Positions 26,676 to 35,773 of a stretch of DNA of 64,000 bases are shown here, piece by piece (the stretch's first letter is position 1; the number at the start of each line of letters is the position of its first letter). This DNA comes from an uncultured Dorea sp. (GTDB taxonomy: Bacteria; Bacillota; Clostridia; Lachnospirales; Lachnospiraceae): NCBI GenBank assembly GCA_910586965.1, contig CAJUMF010000009.1:1-64000 (forward strand). Reading direction: 5' to 3'. The notes beneath the pieces were generated by a model. That model saw nothing but the letters and a program-made list of their open reading frames with translations. It made no database searches and had not been told where the DNA came from. Both the position numbers and the translations under genes were made by a program.

Positions 26676-28251
26676 TCATACCACTGCCTCCAATATTTTT
26701 TTATCTCCGACTTCTATCCACTCTGCCCCGCTCTTCTTTTTCTTATTAAAGCAAAAGCTGACAAGATACCCTGTCTCCGCACCATACTGTTCCAGATAAT
26801 CCGCAAGCTGTTTTTCACCCTTTTTGTTATATTCCTCCCCATGCCAGATTTTCAGCTCCACAATATACTGCTGACCAAGATAATCTATAATCAAATCTGT
26901 GCGCCTGTTGTTTCTCGTCCTCGCCTCGATATAGTAATTGCCCCTGCCATTGATAATCGGCTTTATATATGGCAAAAACAGACTGCGCCCATTATCTTCC
27001 AGAAATTTTTCATTGTATTCCGAAAATACGTCTTGGTAATAATCGACAAATTTCCTGATTACCTGCTCCATATCAAGCTGTCCGCCCGTAATAAACCGGC
27101 TGCCCTCCGCATCGGCTCCTTCCTTCAATCCATAGCGGCGCTGGCTCTCAGCTAGGAATCCGTTATAAAGCCTTGTCTCAAAAATACGGTTTGACACATT
27201 TACAATATGATTTTTTATCGTCACAAATCCGAACATAGCTGCTGCGCGCACACCTAAATCACCGGGTACATACTCTATCGTCTTCCCGCCAAGCAAAAGC
27301 TCCTTCAACATCTGTTTCAGGTCTGGATAATCAATGAGCTTATTATCCAGCGATTCAAACAGCGTATTTTCCTCCGTCAAAAGCATCCGCACGGCTGCCA
27401 GAAACCCTTCTTTCGTCCATGCGGCTTTCCTGCCCGGGTACCCTTTACTCCCGGCAATCCTCTCATCCATCAACTTACACAGCCGCGACACCAGAAAAGG
27501 ATATCCCGATGTATAATCATAGAGCAGCGCAGCGATTGCCTGCAATACCCGTATGATAATCCGTCTCATAGCTTTTAAGCATCCCGGAGATTCCCGGCTC
27601 TGACAGCCGCATGTCGATGTCAAAATCCGCGGCTATATTCCACGGACTGTTCATTTTATGCTCCCCAGTAAGTCTGTTCTTCAGATTTTTTATATCATAT
27701 ACACCTGCAAGAATCACTGACTGAAATGTCGCCTTTTTATCCCTTGCCAGATAATAGCCCCGCAACTGGGAGAGAAAGTCAAGAAATACCGGATAATTTG
27801 ACGCACTGTCCACCTCGTCAATCAACAGCACCAGCTTTTTCGGAGATATCCCGCACCATCTGCTCAGGCAGCGGAATAATACAGCCAACTTACGGTTCCC
27901 AGCGGTTCCTTCTGCCATCCCTTCCAGACAGGCCCGGGTATCTTTCGGCATTCTCTGAGGATTTACCGCGTCTAAGATTTCCGCCGAAAAACGCTGGATG
28001 AAATCTCCCTCTTCCCGGAAATCCTCTGCGCTGAACATCTAGAAATCCAGACTTATTACTGTATAGTCATCATCCAGAAAAACTTCTAACGCACGCAGAG
28101 TCGTTGTCTTTCCATACTGGCGGGCGCGGTTTATAGTAAAATACTGGCCGTTTTCTACCATAGCTTTTATCTGCTCCAGATTTTCATCTATATTTACCAT
28201 ATAATGCAGCTTTGGCTTGCAGTCGCCGCTGACGTTAAATATTTTAGCCAT
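26676..28251 (-). pseudogene. Broken AAA-ATPase gene with C-terminal PD-(D/E)XK domain
   Basis: Three consecutive pieces make one ATPase. 28039-28251 encodes the N-terminus with a Walker A-like INRARQYGKTTTL and ends at an amber TAG. 27517-28038 continues in the same frame with LVLLIDEVDSAS (Walker B). 26676 to about 27538 resumes in another frame with LLYDYTSGYPFLVSRL and a C-terminal nuclease-like end (RTDLIIDYLGQQYIVELKIW). The TAG replaces a likely Gln (DF-stop-MFSAEDF). One surplus G at 27539-27540 accounts for the shift. It follows truA by 20 bp. Confidence 0.85.
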
Positions 28252-28271
28252 ACCGTCTCCTCCTTTCGGAA

Positions 28272-29015
28272 TTACCGCCTGTAATCAATCTCCACCAGCA
28301 CAAGCCCATTGGCCGGAGCCGTGACCCCCGCCGCCGTCCGCTTTTTCTCTTCCAGTATCTCCTTCACCTTTCCCGGCCCGTAAAATCCCCGCCCCACCCG
28401 GATGAGCGTTCCGGCGATAATCCTGACCATATTATAGAGAAACCCGTTTCCCGTAATCCGAATCACGATATCCCCGCCATTTTTAGTGATACCGATACTC
28501 TCCACCTTACGCACCGTGTCCGTCACATTTGTCCGCACGTTGCAAAAGCTTACGAAATCATGCTCCCCTACAAGACACTTCGCGCCCTCGCGCATCTTTC
28601 CTACATCCATCGGAAAGGAGACAAAGGCGCTGTACTTTCTTTTCAGGGGATTTGGCACGGGGGCATTGTAGATGTGGTATTCGTAGGTTTTCCTCACATT
28701 ATCCTGATACCTGGGATGCCAGTCTAATGCCACCTCGTCAGACCTGGTGATAATGATATCCTCCGGCATCCGCTGATTCAGCGCATAGGCCATCCGCTCC
28801 GGCGGAATGGACGACTCTGTGTCAAACACCGCCACATTCATCAGGGCATGTACGCCGGAATCCGTGCGGCTCGCGCCGATAACGCGGATATCCTCCCCGG
28901 TAAGGCGGCCAAGCTCCCGGTTTAACACCTCCTCAACCGTAATCCCGTTGGGCTGGACTTGCCAGCCGCAGTAATCCGTGCCGTCATAGGCAACAAAAAG
29001 CCGCACCCGTCTCAC
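28272..29015 (-). CDS. truA: tRNA pseudouridine(38-40) synthase
   Basis: TruA makes pseudouridine at positions 38-40 of the tRNA anticodon arm. The catalytic Asp lies in GASRTDSGVHA. The RNA-binding region (SFPMDVGKMREGAKCLVGEHDF) and the C-terminal NGFLYNMVRI motif are present. The GTG at 29015, preceded by AGGAGG, gives 247 aa, the normal length; the open frame extends to 29072 without a site. It is the last gene of the ecf operon, a frequent arrangement in Firmicutes. Confidence 0.95.
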   Translation of the reverse strand: MRRVRLFVAYDGTDYCGWQVQPNGITVEEVLNRELGRLTGEDIRVIGASRTDSGVHALMNVAVFDTESSIPPERMAYALNQRMPEDIIITRSDEVALDWHPRYQDNVRKTYEYHIYNAPVPNPLKRKYSAFVSFPMDVGKMREGAKCLVGEHDFVSFCNVRTNVTDTVRKVESIGITKNGGDIVIRITGNGFLYNMVRIIAGTLIRVGRGFYGPGKVKEILEEKKRTAAGVTAPANGLVLVEIDYRR

Positions 29016-29028
29016 TTCTTTATTCCTC

Positions 29029-29853
29029 CTAGAAAATCCATATCTTGAGCGGCACATATCTGCCGATGGCAACTACCGCCGCCACATACACGGCTATCAT
29101 CACATACGCCGCCCTATCTCTCCCTTTGTAGCGTAGGGGTTTCATCTTCGTCCTGCCCTCGCCGCCCCGGTAGCACCGCGCCTCCATAGCCATCGCAAGG
29201 TCATATGCCCGGCGGAACGCGGACACGAACAGCGGAACAAGTATCGGAATCATCGCCTTCGCCCTCTGGATGATATTGCCGCTCTCAAAATCCGCGCCCC
29301 GCGCCTGCTGCGCCTTCATGATCTTATCCGTCTCCTCCAGAAGGATTGGGATAAACCGCAGCGCAATCGACATCATCATCGCCACCTCATGCACCGGCAC
29401 ACAAATCTTATTCAGCGGGTTAAGAAGAGCCTCGATGCCGTCCGTCAGCTCATTCGGCGTGGTGGTAAATGTCATGAGGGAAGAACCGATGATCAGGTAG
29501 ATAAGCCTTACCGCCATATACACCGCATTCCGAAGTCCTGCCGTCGTAATGGAAAGCCGCCAGATATGAACCAGCACTTCCCCTTCCTTCTTAAGAAACA
29601 GATTGAACACTACGGTAATCATCAGCAGCATGATCACTGGCTTTAACCCTTTCACAATGTAACCGAAAGGAACTCTCGATAAGCGTATGATTCCGATGAG
29701 AAATAATGTGGCGACCAGGTAGCCCGCAATGCTCCGGAACAGGAATAAGGAAACCAGGTACAAAAGTGTTGAGACAAGCTTGACCCTGGGGTCAAGCCGG
29801 TGCAGTATGCTCTTTGCCGGATAATATTGTCCTATCGTAATATCTCGAATCAT
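29029..29853 (-). CDS. ecfT: Energy-coupling factor transporter transmembrane protein EcfT
   Basis: This 274-aa membrane protein of the group II ECF vitamin transporter couples the ATPases to exchangeable S components. The coupling helices with two Ala-Arg-Gly-type motifs are visible (QQARGADFESG and MAMEARCYRGG). About five membrane helices flank them. It overlaps ecfA2 by 4 bp (ATGA), showing translational coupling. No S component is encoded next to it, as usual for the shared module. Confidence 0.95.
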   Translation of the reverse strand: MIRDITIGQYYPAKSILHRLDPRVKLVSTLLYLVSLFLFRSIAGYLVATLFLIGIIRLSRVPFGYIVKGLKPVIMLLMITVVFNLFLKKEGEVLVHIWRLSITTAGLRNAVYMAVRLIYLIIGSSLMTFTTTPNELTDGIEALLNPLNKICVPVHEVAMMMSIALRFIPILLEETDKIMKAQQARGADFESGNIIQRAKAMIPILVPLFVSAFRRAYDLAMAMEARCYRGGEGRTKMKPLRYKGRDRAAYVMIAVYVAAVVAIGRYVPLKIWIF

Positions 29854-30875
29854 CTTTTCTTCTCCAAATTCTTGCTGTCTGCCGTATCGGCGCCCGATGT
29901 CCGACCGACCGCGGCTGCATCCGCATCCGATGTACCGTCACCCGTCGCACCCTCATCCGATGTATCGTCACCCATCGCATCCGCATCCGGTGTACCGTCA
30001 CCCTTCACATCCGCATTTTCCGATGTCTCCATTCCCAGCGCCCGCAAAATCTCATCCGCCGCCTCCGAAACTGTCGTCACGTCGATATCCACAGGGATTC
30101 CCCGCTCCTTGAGGTCATGCATGATATACGTCACCTGGGGCGCAGCAAGCCCTGCCTTTTCAAGCTCCCGGTAGTGGGCGAACACATTTTTCGGCTTGTC
30201 ATTGTACATGACTTCGCCGTGGTTCATCACGATGATCCTGTCCGCATACCGGGCGATGTCCTCCATGCTGTGAGACACTAAGATTACCGTCATCCCCGTC
30301 TGCTTATGCAGATACGCCACCTGGTCTAAGATGTCATCCCTTCCCTTCGGGTCAAGCCCCGCCGTCGGCTCGTCTAAGACAAGCACCTTCGGACGCATAG
30401 CAAGAACCCCTGCAATGGCCGCCCGCCTTTTCTGCCCGCCGGACAGCTCAAAGGGCGATGCCTTGTAATACTTTTCCTTAAGGCCCACTAGCCTTAACGC
30501 CTCCAGCGCGCGCTTTTCACATTCCTCCGGGGAAAGCCCCTGGTTCTTCGGCCCAAAGCACACGTCCGACATCACGTCTATCTCGAATAGCTGATGCTCC
30601 GGGTACTGGAAGACCAGCCCCACTTCGTTTCGGAGATTCTTCATATTATAACCCGGCTCGTATATATTTTCCCCATTATAGAAAAGCTTGCCGTCCGTCG
30701 CTTTGATAAGCCCGTTAAAATGCTGGATGAGCGTGGACTTTCCCGAGCCGGTATGCCCGATTACTCCTACGAACTCCCCGTCCGGTATCTCAAGGCAGAT
30801 GTCTTTCAGCGCATGTTTTTCATAAGCCGTATTGGGGCTGTATATATAGTTCAAATGTTCCAGTCTGATTGACAT
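29850..30875 (-). CDS. ecfA2: Energy-coupling factor ATPase EcfA2 with long acidic repeat tail
   Basis: This is the second ATPase of the ECF module. Walker A is GVIGHTGSGKST, the signature is LSGGQKRRAAIAG and Walker B is VLVLDEPTAGLDP. EcfA2 proteins usually end near residue 285. This one has about 60 extra residues rich in Asp, Gly, Thr and Ala (residues 283-341) arranged as 10-aa repeats encoded by a 30-bp tandem DNA repeat. The gene starts 2 bp after ecfA1. Confidence 0.93.
   Translation of the reverse strand: MSIRLEHLNYIYSPNTAYEKHALKDICLEIPDGEFVGVIGHTGSGKSTLIQHFNGLIKATDGKLFYNGENIYEPGYNMKNLRNEVGLVFQYPEHQLFEIDVMSDVCFGPKNQGLSPEECEKRALEALRLVGLKEKYYKASPFELSGGQKRRAAIAGVLAMRPKVLVLDEPTAGLDPKGRDDILDQVAYLHKQTGMTVILVSHSMEDIARYADRIIVMNHGEVMYNDKPKNVFAHYRELEKAGLAAPQVTYIMHDLKERGIPVDIDVTTVSEAADEILRALGMETSENADVKGDGTPDADAMGDDTSDEGATGDGTSDADAAAVGRTSGADTADSKNLEKKR
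29896..30030. repeat. 30-bp tandem repeat inside the 3' end of ecfA2
   Basis: Units begin with GATGTACCGTCACC-like sequence at 29929, 29959 and 29989 (exact 30-bp steps), with diverged copies near 29896 and 30022 at 33-bp steps. They encode a 10-residue Asp/Gly/Thr/Ala unit. The multiple of three keeps the frame when copies are gained or lost. Confidence 0.8.
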
Positions 30876-30877
30876 AA

Positions 30878-31762
30878 TTATCCATCCATTCCTGTTCTAT
30901 TCCCGTGTGTGTACTGACTGCTGATACACTCCGCCAGTTCTTCCTTATGCAGTATCCCCGCCGGAATACCAAGCCCCCGCCGCTTAAGCTCATCCGCCAG
31001 TATGGTCACCTGCGGCACGTCCAGCCGGTACTGTTTCAGCTTTTCCACCTGGCTGAAAATCTCCCTCGGCGTTCCTTCCATCACGACTTTCCCGTGATCC
31101 ATCACATAGATTTTATCCGCGTCCACAACTTCTTCCATATAATGGGTGATCAGTATGACCGTGACCTTCTTTTCCTCCCGGAGCCGCTGTACGGTCTTTA
31201 GGACTTCCTTCCTGCCCACCGGGTCAAGCATGGCGGTAGGCTCGTCCAGCACGATGCACTTCGGCTCCATGGCAACTACCCCGGCAATCGCCACCCGCTG
31301 TTTCTGCCCGCCGGACAGCTTGTTAGGCGAGTGATGACGGTAAGAGAGCATTCCTACCGCTTTCAGGCTTTCCTCCACCCGCTGCCAGATTTCATCCGTC
31401 GGTACGCCTAAGTTTTCCGGGCCGAATCCCACATCTTCCTCCACAACCGTTCCGATAATCTGGTTGTCCGGGTTCTGGAACACCATCCCCGCCGACTGCC
31501 GGACATTCCAAAGCTCCTCCGGCTCTTTCGTATCGCGCCCGTCCACCCACACCGTTCCATCCGTGGGAACCAATATGGCATTGAGATGCTTGGCAAATGT
31601 AGACTTCCCGGAGCCGTTGTGTCCGAGGACAGCGATAAACTGCCCTTCTTTCACGTCAATGTCCACGCCGTCAATGGCACGGGAAGTTCCGATGACATTG
31701 CCGTCCTCATCCCGTTTTTCATATTCAAATATCAGTTTTTCTGTCTGAATCATGTCCATCAT
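30878..31762 (-). CDS. ecfA1: Energy-coupling factor ATPase EcfA1
   Basis: This is the first ATPase of the ECF vitamin transporter. Walker A is AVLGHNGSGKST, the Q-loop MVFQNPDNQI, the signature KLSGGQKQRVAIAG and Walker B IVLDEPTAMLDP. It has about 294 aa, full length. The ATG at 31762 lies 3 nt after the peptidylprolyl isomerase stop codon, with GAGAAGG upstream within that gene, so the two are coupled. Confidence 0.95.
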   Translation of the reverse strand: MMDMIQTEKLIFEYEKRDEDGNVIGTSRAIDGVDIDVKEGQFIAVLGHNGSGKSTFAKHLNAILVPTDGTVWVDGRDTKEPEELWNVRQSAGMVFQNPDNQIIGTVVEEDVGFGPENLGVPTDEIWQRVEESLKAVGMLSYRHHSPNKLSGGQKQRVAIAGVVAMEPKCIVLDEPTAMLDPVGRKEVLKTVQRLREEKKVTVILITHYMEEVVDADKIYVMDHGKVVMEGTPREIFSQVEKLKQYRLDVPQVTILADELKRRGLGIPAGILHKEELAECISSQYTHGNRTGMDG

Positions 31763-31767
31763 CAAGT

Positions 31768-32292
31768 CTACGCCTTCTCCGGCTCCGGATATTCCGTGCC
31801 CTTCGTGTCCACGGTTACTTTCTTCATCCTCTGCTCCTCAAGGGGCCTGTCGCTGTAGTCCGTGTCCGTCTCCGCAATCTTATTTACCACGTCCATCCCT
31901 TCCGTAATCTGCCCGAACGCAGCATACGCACCGTCGAGATGCGGGGAATTCTTATGCATGATAAAAAACTGGGAACCTGCCGAGTCCGGATGCATCGCCC
32001 GCGCCATGGAAAGCACTCCCGGCGTGTGTTTCAGGTTGTTCGTAAACCCGTTCTGCTTAAACTCGCCCTTGATATTGTAACCCGGGCCGCCCATACCTGT
32101 TCCGTCCGGACATCCACCCTGAATCATAAAGCCGTTTATCACACGATGGAAGATAAGCCCGTCATAGTACCCTTTCTGAATCAGGGAAATAAAATTATTC
32201 ACCGTATTCGGCGCAATCTCCGGGTAAAGCTCCGCCTTCATCACATCTCCGTTTTCCATCTCAATCGTAACAACTGGATTTTCCATCTTCAT
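31768..32292 (-). CDS. Cyclophilin-type peptidyl-prolyl cis-trans isomerase
   Basis: This 174-aa cytoplasmic cyclophilin catalyses proline isomerisation. Core motifs are LIFHRVINGFMIQGG, GTGMGGPGYNIKGEF, and GSQFFIMHKNSPHLDGAYAAFG. The ATG at 32292 was chosen by AGGAG upstream (the ATG at 32286 is also possible); the longer frame to 32448 has no ribosome site and encodes no family sequence. It heads the ecfA1-ecfA2-ecfT-truA operon. Confidence 0.93.
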   Translation of the reverse strand: MKMENPVVTIEMENGDVMKAELYPEIAPNTVNNFISLIQKGYYDGLIFHRVINGFMIQGGCPDGTGMGGPGYNIKGEFKQNGFTNNLKHTPGVLSMARAMHPDSAGSQFFIMHKNSPHLDGAYAAFGQITEGMDVVNKIAETDTDYSDRPLEEQRMKKVTVDTKGTEYPEPEKA

Positions 32293-32472
32293 ATCTCTCC
32301 TATCCTGTATAAAATCGTGTTCCATCAATAAACCGTTTCCTATTTTAGACCATAATTGCGGATTCGTAAAGCAAAAGCGGTTATTTTTATATACATAACC
32401 ATAAAAATGATTGACATATTTTCCATTCAGTGATATCCTCATATTCAAGAGAGGCGGTTTTGTACCATTTGA

Positions 32473-33000
32473 CTACTTGCTAGTCCTGAGTGGGTTACTC
32501 GTCTCTTTTTTTATGTCTACCAAATCATACAAGTACATTTTCCCTTTTCCTGTGCAGTTTACAACCAGACGCCCTGAATAAATATTATAATTGCCCGTTT
32601 TTCTGTCGTTGTCATAAATTGGCAGGGCAAATCTTGTCTTGTAATAATACCAGCCATTTGCTGCATCACCTGAATGTTTCTCTTTCTTATTTTCTCTAAA
32701 TATCCTGTCCGTGGCAATCTCCACCATATCAATGATACCCTGTGCGGCATTCGCTTTCGCCTTCGCCCTTGCACCTTTCGCTTTCCTTGTATATTTTGAA
32801 CTGGCATACTCATCTGGAAAGTCCTTACCCAAATAAATGATATCTCCTGTTTCTGCAATCTCTACAAGTTCTCCGACATAGCGCTCCAAATACCGTTCCA
32901 CCTCATTCCAATCTATATTTTGCTTATTGGAAAAGATTATTTCCGGTAAAACAACAACTTTATTGCTATTTTTATCAAGTGTAATTTCAAGATTTCCCAT
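32473..33000 (-). CDS. Uncharacterised protein resembling polyvalent-protein-associated (LPD3-like) domain
   Basis: This 175-aa protein has an N-terminal alpha/beta segment (residues 1-60), then a basic stretch (RKAKGARAKAKANAAQGI). A C-terminal region follows with GWYYYKTRFALPIYDN and LVVNCTGKGKMYLYDLVDIKKETSNP. The last part recalls the LPD3-type domain of large polyvalent proteins from phages and mobile elements, some related to BECR-fold RNases. This match is from memory and uncertain. The ATG at 33000 has GGAGG at 4 nt, just after the peptidase-like gene. Confidence 0.55.
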   Translation of the reverse strand: MGNLEITLDKNSNKVVVLPEIIFSNKQNIDWNEVERYLERYVGELVEIAETGDIIYLGKDFPDEYASSKYTRKAKGARAKAKANAAQGIIDMVEIATDRIFRENKKEKHSGDAANGWYYYKTRFALPIYDNDRKTGNYNIYSGRLVVNCTGKGKMYLYDLVDIKKETSNPLRTSK

Positions 33001-33017
33001 AATTCCTCCAAGCAGTA

Positions 33018-33629
33018 TCAAATAGACAGCTTTACCAGCCCGCCCTTTTCCGCGAATCCTGTCTCCCACATGTCTTTCAACGAGAACCACACCGCCTCGC
33101 CGTATGTCGCCGTCTTCACCTTAAAGACGCCGCCTTCCTGCCCGTATCCGACAATCAGAAACCAGTGCCAGATATAATCCTCAAATGTCTCTCTGTCCTT
33201 ATGCTGCAAAAGCAGGACGGGAATCGGCATCCCGCGGTTTATCTGGCTCTTCACAAAGCTTTCTGCCTCCCTCACCGTCCGGCTCCCGGGAAACTCCTCC
33301 ATACGAATCTGCCCAGGAACTCCCGCATCCTCCATGTACTTCCGGAAACCTTCTATAAACCAGGAAAGTTTCCTCACCCCGCTGACCCTGGGGCTGATAT
33401 ACGGTTTCATCTTCTGGCTGAAACGCTTGTAGTCCGCCTTATTCAGATGGTCTGCATCAAAAGGATAAAACTCCGTCAAACCCATCCGCTTTGCAAAATA
33501 GATACAGCAGTCACATGCCGTCGCCGCGGCGCAGCCGCCGATATGCATCACTACATTGGTGAACCAGTCCTGATTTCCTCCGAATGCACCATCAATCTCA
33601 AAATATTCCAATTCCTTCCTGTTGTCCAA
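33018..33629 (-). CDS. C39-like/papain-type peptidase-fold protein
   Basis: This 203-aa protein has GGCAAATACDCCIYFAKRMG near the N-terminus, where the Gly-Cys-Ala is placed like a papain-type nucleophile. WHWFLIVGYGQEGGVFKVKTATYG supplies the His and following polar residue of C39-like cysteine peptidases. No signal peptide is seen, so it acts in the cytoplasm. It starts at a TTG at 33629 with GGAGG 8 nt upstream. It lies between two unknown small genes in one transcript. Peptidase activity is inferred. Confidence 0.65.
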   Translation of the reverse strand: MDNRKELEYFEIDGAFGGNQDWFTNVVMHIGGCAAATACDCCIYFAKRMGLTEFYPFDADHLNKADYKRFSQKMKPYISPRVSGVRKLSWFIEGFRKYMEDAGVPGQIRMEEFPGSRTVREAESFVKSQINRGMPIPVLLLQHKDRETFEDYIWHWFLIVGYGQEGGVFKVKTATYGEAVWFSLKDMWETGFAEKGGLVKLSI

Positions 33630-33660
33630 TGAAATACCTCCAACTCTATCTATTAAAACG

Positions 33661-33981
33661 TTATGCCTGACCTTTTGTCTCCGGCATCCTGTTAAGCAAA
33701 TATTTTGCCCGCCTTTGTATCTGTCTTTCTATCATCTTAAGCCGTCCTGCCGGAAGATTATACCTGGGATGCCGTTTGAAACGAAATTCCAGCAATTTAC
33801 GCAGATTCTTCCGATGCCTGTCAGACAGCGCCTTTCCCGCCTCCTCCGGCGTCAATGACAGCGGCAGGAGGCTCCTTGCATCCTCATTTATCCACAAAAT
33901 CTGATAACCCGGGTCACTGCTGTCTGCATCCGCAGAAAACTTCATCAATATGTCGTCAAAATGTTTAAGATAATAAACCAC
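33661..33981 (-). CDS. Hypothetical protein, first gene of the C39-like cassette
   Basis: This 106-aa protein starts at a GTG at 33981 after a GGGGG site; the ATG at 34020 lies further upstream in the repeat boundary. It begins VYYLKHFDDILMKFSAD and contains LWINEDARSLLPLSL, recalling the N-terminal module of some HipA-like proteins of Lachnospiraceae, but the rest is a basic helix without kinase motifs. It may be a truncated derivative. The function is not recognised. Confidence 0.5.
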   Translation of the reverse strand: MVYYLKHFDDILMKFSADADSSDPGYQILWINEDARSLLPLSLTPEEAGKALSDRHRKNLRKLLEFRFKRHPRYNLPAGRLKMIERQIQRRAKYLLNRMPETKGQA

Positions 33982-34020
33982 AAAAAAACCCCCTTTCCTG
34001 CATTTTACCCGCAGTTTCAT

Positions 34021-34229
34021 TATATTATGATTGAAACGTCAAAAGGTATTTTGACGCTCATGATACACGGATTTCTCCGCGCTTTGCGCTCCCGAAATCC
34101 TAAAACACCTCAAATCCACTCATTTTTCTACGAAAAATGGCTACTTTTCGATGTTTTGCGCGTCCCAAAGTTATGCTTTTTCATGCAAGCATGAAACGCA
34201 TAACCTTTTGACGCTTGTATCATATTATA
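34021..34229. mobile_element. MITE-like repeat with 28-bp imperfect terminal inverted repeats
   Basis: The ends 34021-34048 and 34202-34229 are inverted copies matching at 23 of 28 positions. Inside are further hairpins (GGATTTC/GAAATCC around 34070-34100, ATTTTTC/GAAAAAT near 34122-34138, and GCTTTTTCATGC/GCATGAAACGC near 34175-34200). It has no ORF. A related fragment with GTCAAAAGGTATTTTGAC lies at 40661. Confidence 0.6.
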
Positions 34230-34344
34230 GGCATAAATCAAATATCTTTCAACCTAAAAACTTCCTTCTAAAGCAGCTACAACGTAAAAATGGCAGGATA
34301 TTCTCCTTTTTGCGGATATATCCTGCCGTTTGTCTGATGGATAT

Positions 34345-34521
34345 TTAATTGCCTGTTAATAGCGGTTTCTGATAAAGCTTGCGGTTGATTTCATTTTTTA
34401 AAATCTCAATTTCTTCTTCTACCGCTTTCAGGTCGCCTTTTTTTACCTGTCTTTCTATCCGTTCAACTGCTGAAAGCTGATCTAAAAGATAACCATTGTA
34501 TTCTTTTTCATTTATCAGCAT
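34345..34521 (-). CDS. Small helical protein of 58 aa
   Basis: An ATG at 34521 with an AGGTGAGC ribosome site opens a 58-codon frame. The protein is almost entirely charged helix (DQLSAVERIERQVKKGDLKA, then EEEIEIL) and probably a coiled coil. Small proteins of this type occur as partners in toxin-antitoxin or recombinase modules, but no partner is identified. Codon use is normal. Confidence 0.6.
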   Translation of the reverse strand: MLINEKEYNGYLLDQLSAVERIERQVKKGDLKAVEEEIEILKNEINRKLYQKPLLTGN

Positions 34522-34678
34522 ATGCTCACCTGCTTTCTGATAAATACTTTTGCGGCCTTTTGATGTTTTTATTATAGCAGCCGCATCTTTTCCCGGGAAT
34601 ATTCTTATATGTACATACCATGTATTGACGCTCTCATGTTTTCATTTTATTATATAAATATGAAAGGTGGTAATTAAC

Positions 34679-35109
34679 ATGGCAACTACAAACATTACAA
34701 TTCGCATGGATGAAAAATAAAAAAACAGGTAGAAATTCTTTTTGAAGACATGGGGCTGAACATGACAACCGCGATTACAATGTTTGCAAAGGCTGTGGTA
34801 CGTCAAAACAAAATTCCATTTGAAGTTACAGCCGATCCATTTTATTCCGAGGCAAATATAAGGGTGCTGGAACAGCGGATTGCAAATATTGAATCCGGCA
34901 AATCCACACCAAAAGAACATGATTTAACAGAGGCATCAAAAGGAATCCTTTTGATTGTCTCAGACATCCCGAACCTCTTTCTGGGAATCTGTCAGGATGG
35001 CGGAGCCGCCGGATTGATGCAAAAAACCACGTCGTATATAAAACTGATGGGAATACTACAACAATCCTTTCCTGCAAAGGTCATTATTCCGATAAATAGG
35101 GAGAAATAA
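34679..35109 (+). pseudogene. Frameshifted RelB/DinJ family antitoxin
   Basis: From the ATG at 34679 (AAGGTGG site) the sequence reads MATTNITIRMDEK, the classic RelB/DinJ ribbon-helix-helix start. After this a stop occurs, and the frame one base over continues KKQVEILFEDMGLNMTTAI and IPFEVTADPFYSEAN. One missing base next to A-runs near 34719-34726 explains it. No RelE/YafQ toxin gene follows. The tail after HDLTEA is not typical of the family. Confidence 0.8.
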
Positions 35110-35757
35110 ATGAATACTAAAAACAATATCAGGCATTTATGTATTACAACTATCGGCTTTTTAATACACATATATTTCATCAGATTACTAAACAAATTGG
35201 CTTTCTATGTCTCTGAAGGTCCGGAGCTGATTATTCTTTACATTATGATTCAGTGGACGATTCCGTGCATTATTATTCTTTTGCTCAAAAAAGAAGGTAA
35301 GCATATCGCAGACCTTGGTTTCTCCAACAATCATTATCTCCGGCAGATAATAAACGGCTGCCTGCTTGCACTGATATTAGTAATCGCAATATATATTATT
35401 CCTGATTTTATATCGGGAAAGCCTATCATTTATCCCGAAATACATTTTTCCATAATGAATGTATTATATTATATATTGGGAGTTTCCGCTGCAGAAGAAA
35501 TCCTTGTCAGGGGTTACCTGTACACAAAACTATATGAAATAAAAGAATCTTATTGTTTTGCGGCTATAGTTTCTTCCTTAATTTTTGGATTTTATCATAT
35601 ATACGGCGGAAATATACATCAAATGATAAACGCAACTATTTGCGGCATAATTCTGTGTGTCTTTAGATTAAAGGTGAAAAACTGCACTCTTCTCTCCCTT
35701 ATACTTGCACACGGGATATACGGAACACTGGGCATCCAAATATTTACAGCTTTCTAG
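35110..35757 (+). CDS. CPBP family intramembrane metalloprotease (CAAX/Abi)
   Basis: This 215-aa membrane protein has the CPBP motifs: AAEEILVRGYLY (EExxxR) at about residue 135, FGFYHI and the later His in LAHGIYG, across about six helices. Family members include Abi-type bacteriocin-immunity proteins and prenyl-protein peptidases. No bacteriocin gene is adjacent. GGGAG lies 7 nt upstream. The AT-rich composition differs from surrounding genes and hints at transfer. Confidence 0.85.
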   Translation: MNTKNNIRHLCITTIGFLIHIYFIRLLNKLAFYVSEGPELIILYIMIQWTIPCIIILLLKKEGKHIADLGFSNNHYLRQIINGCLLALILVIAIYIIPDFISGKPIIYPEIHFSIMNVLYYILGVSAAEEILVRGYLYTKLYEIKESYCFAAIVSSLIFGFYHIYGGNIHQMINATICGIILCVFRLKVKNCTLLSLILAHGIYGTLGIQIFTAF

Positions 35758-35773
35758 ATGCTTTACAGCCATG

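Noticed and set aside
32293..32448. N-terminal extension of the cyclophilin to 32448
   Set aside because: The extension has no ribosome site and an atypical sequence; the ATG at 32292 has AGGAG and matches the family start.
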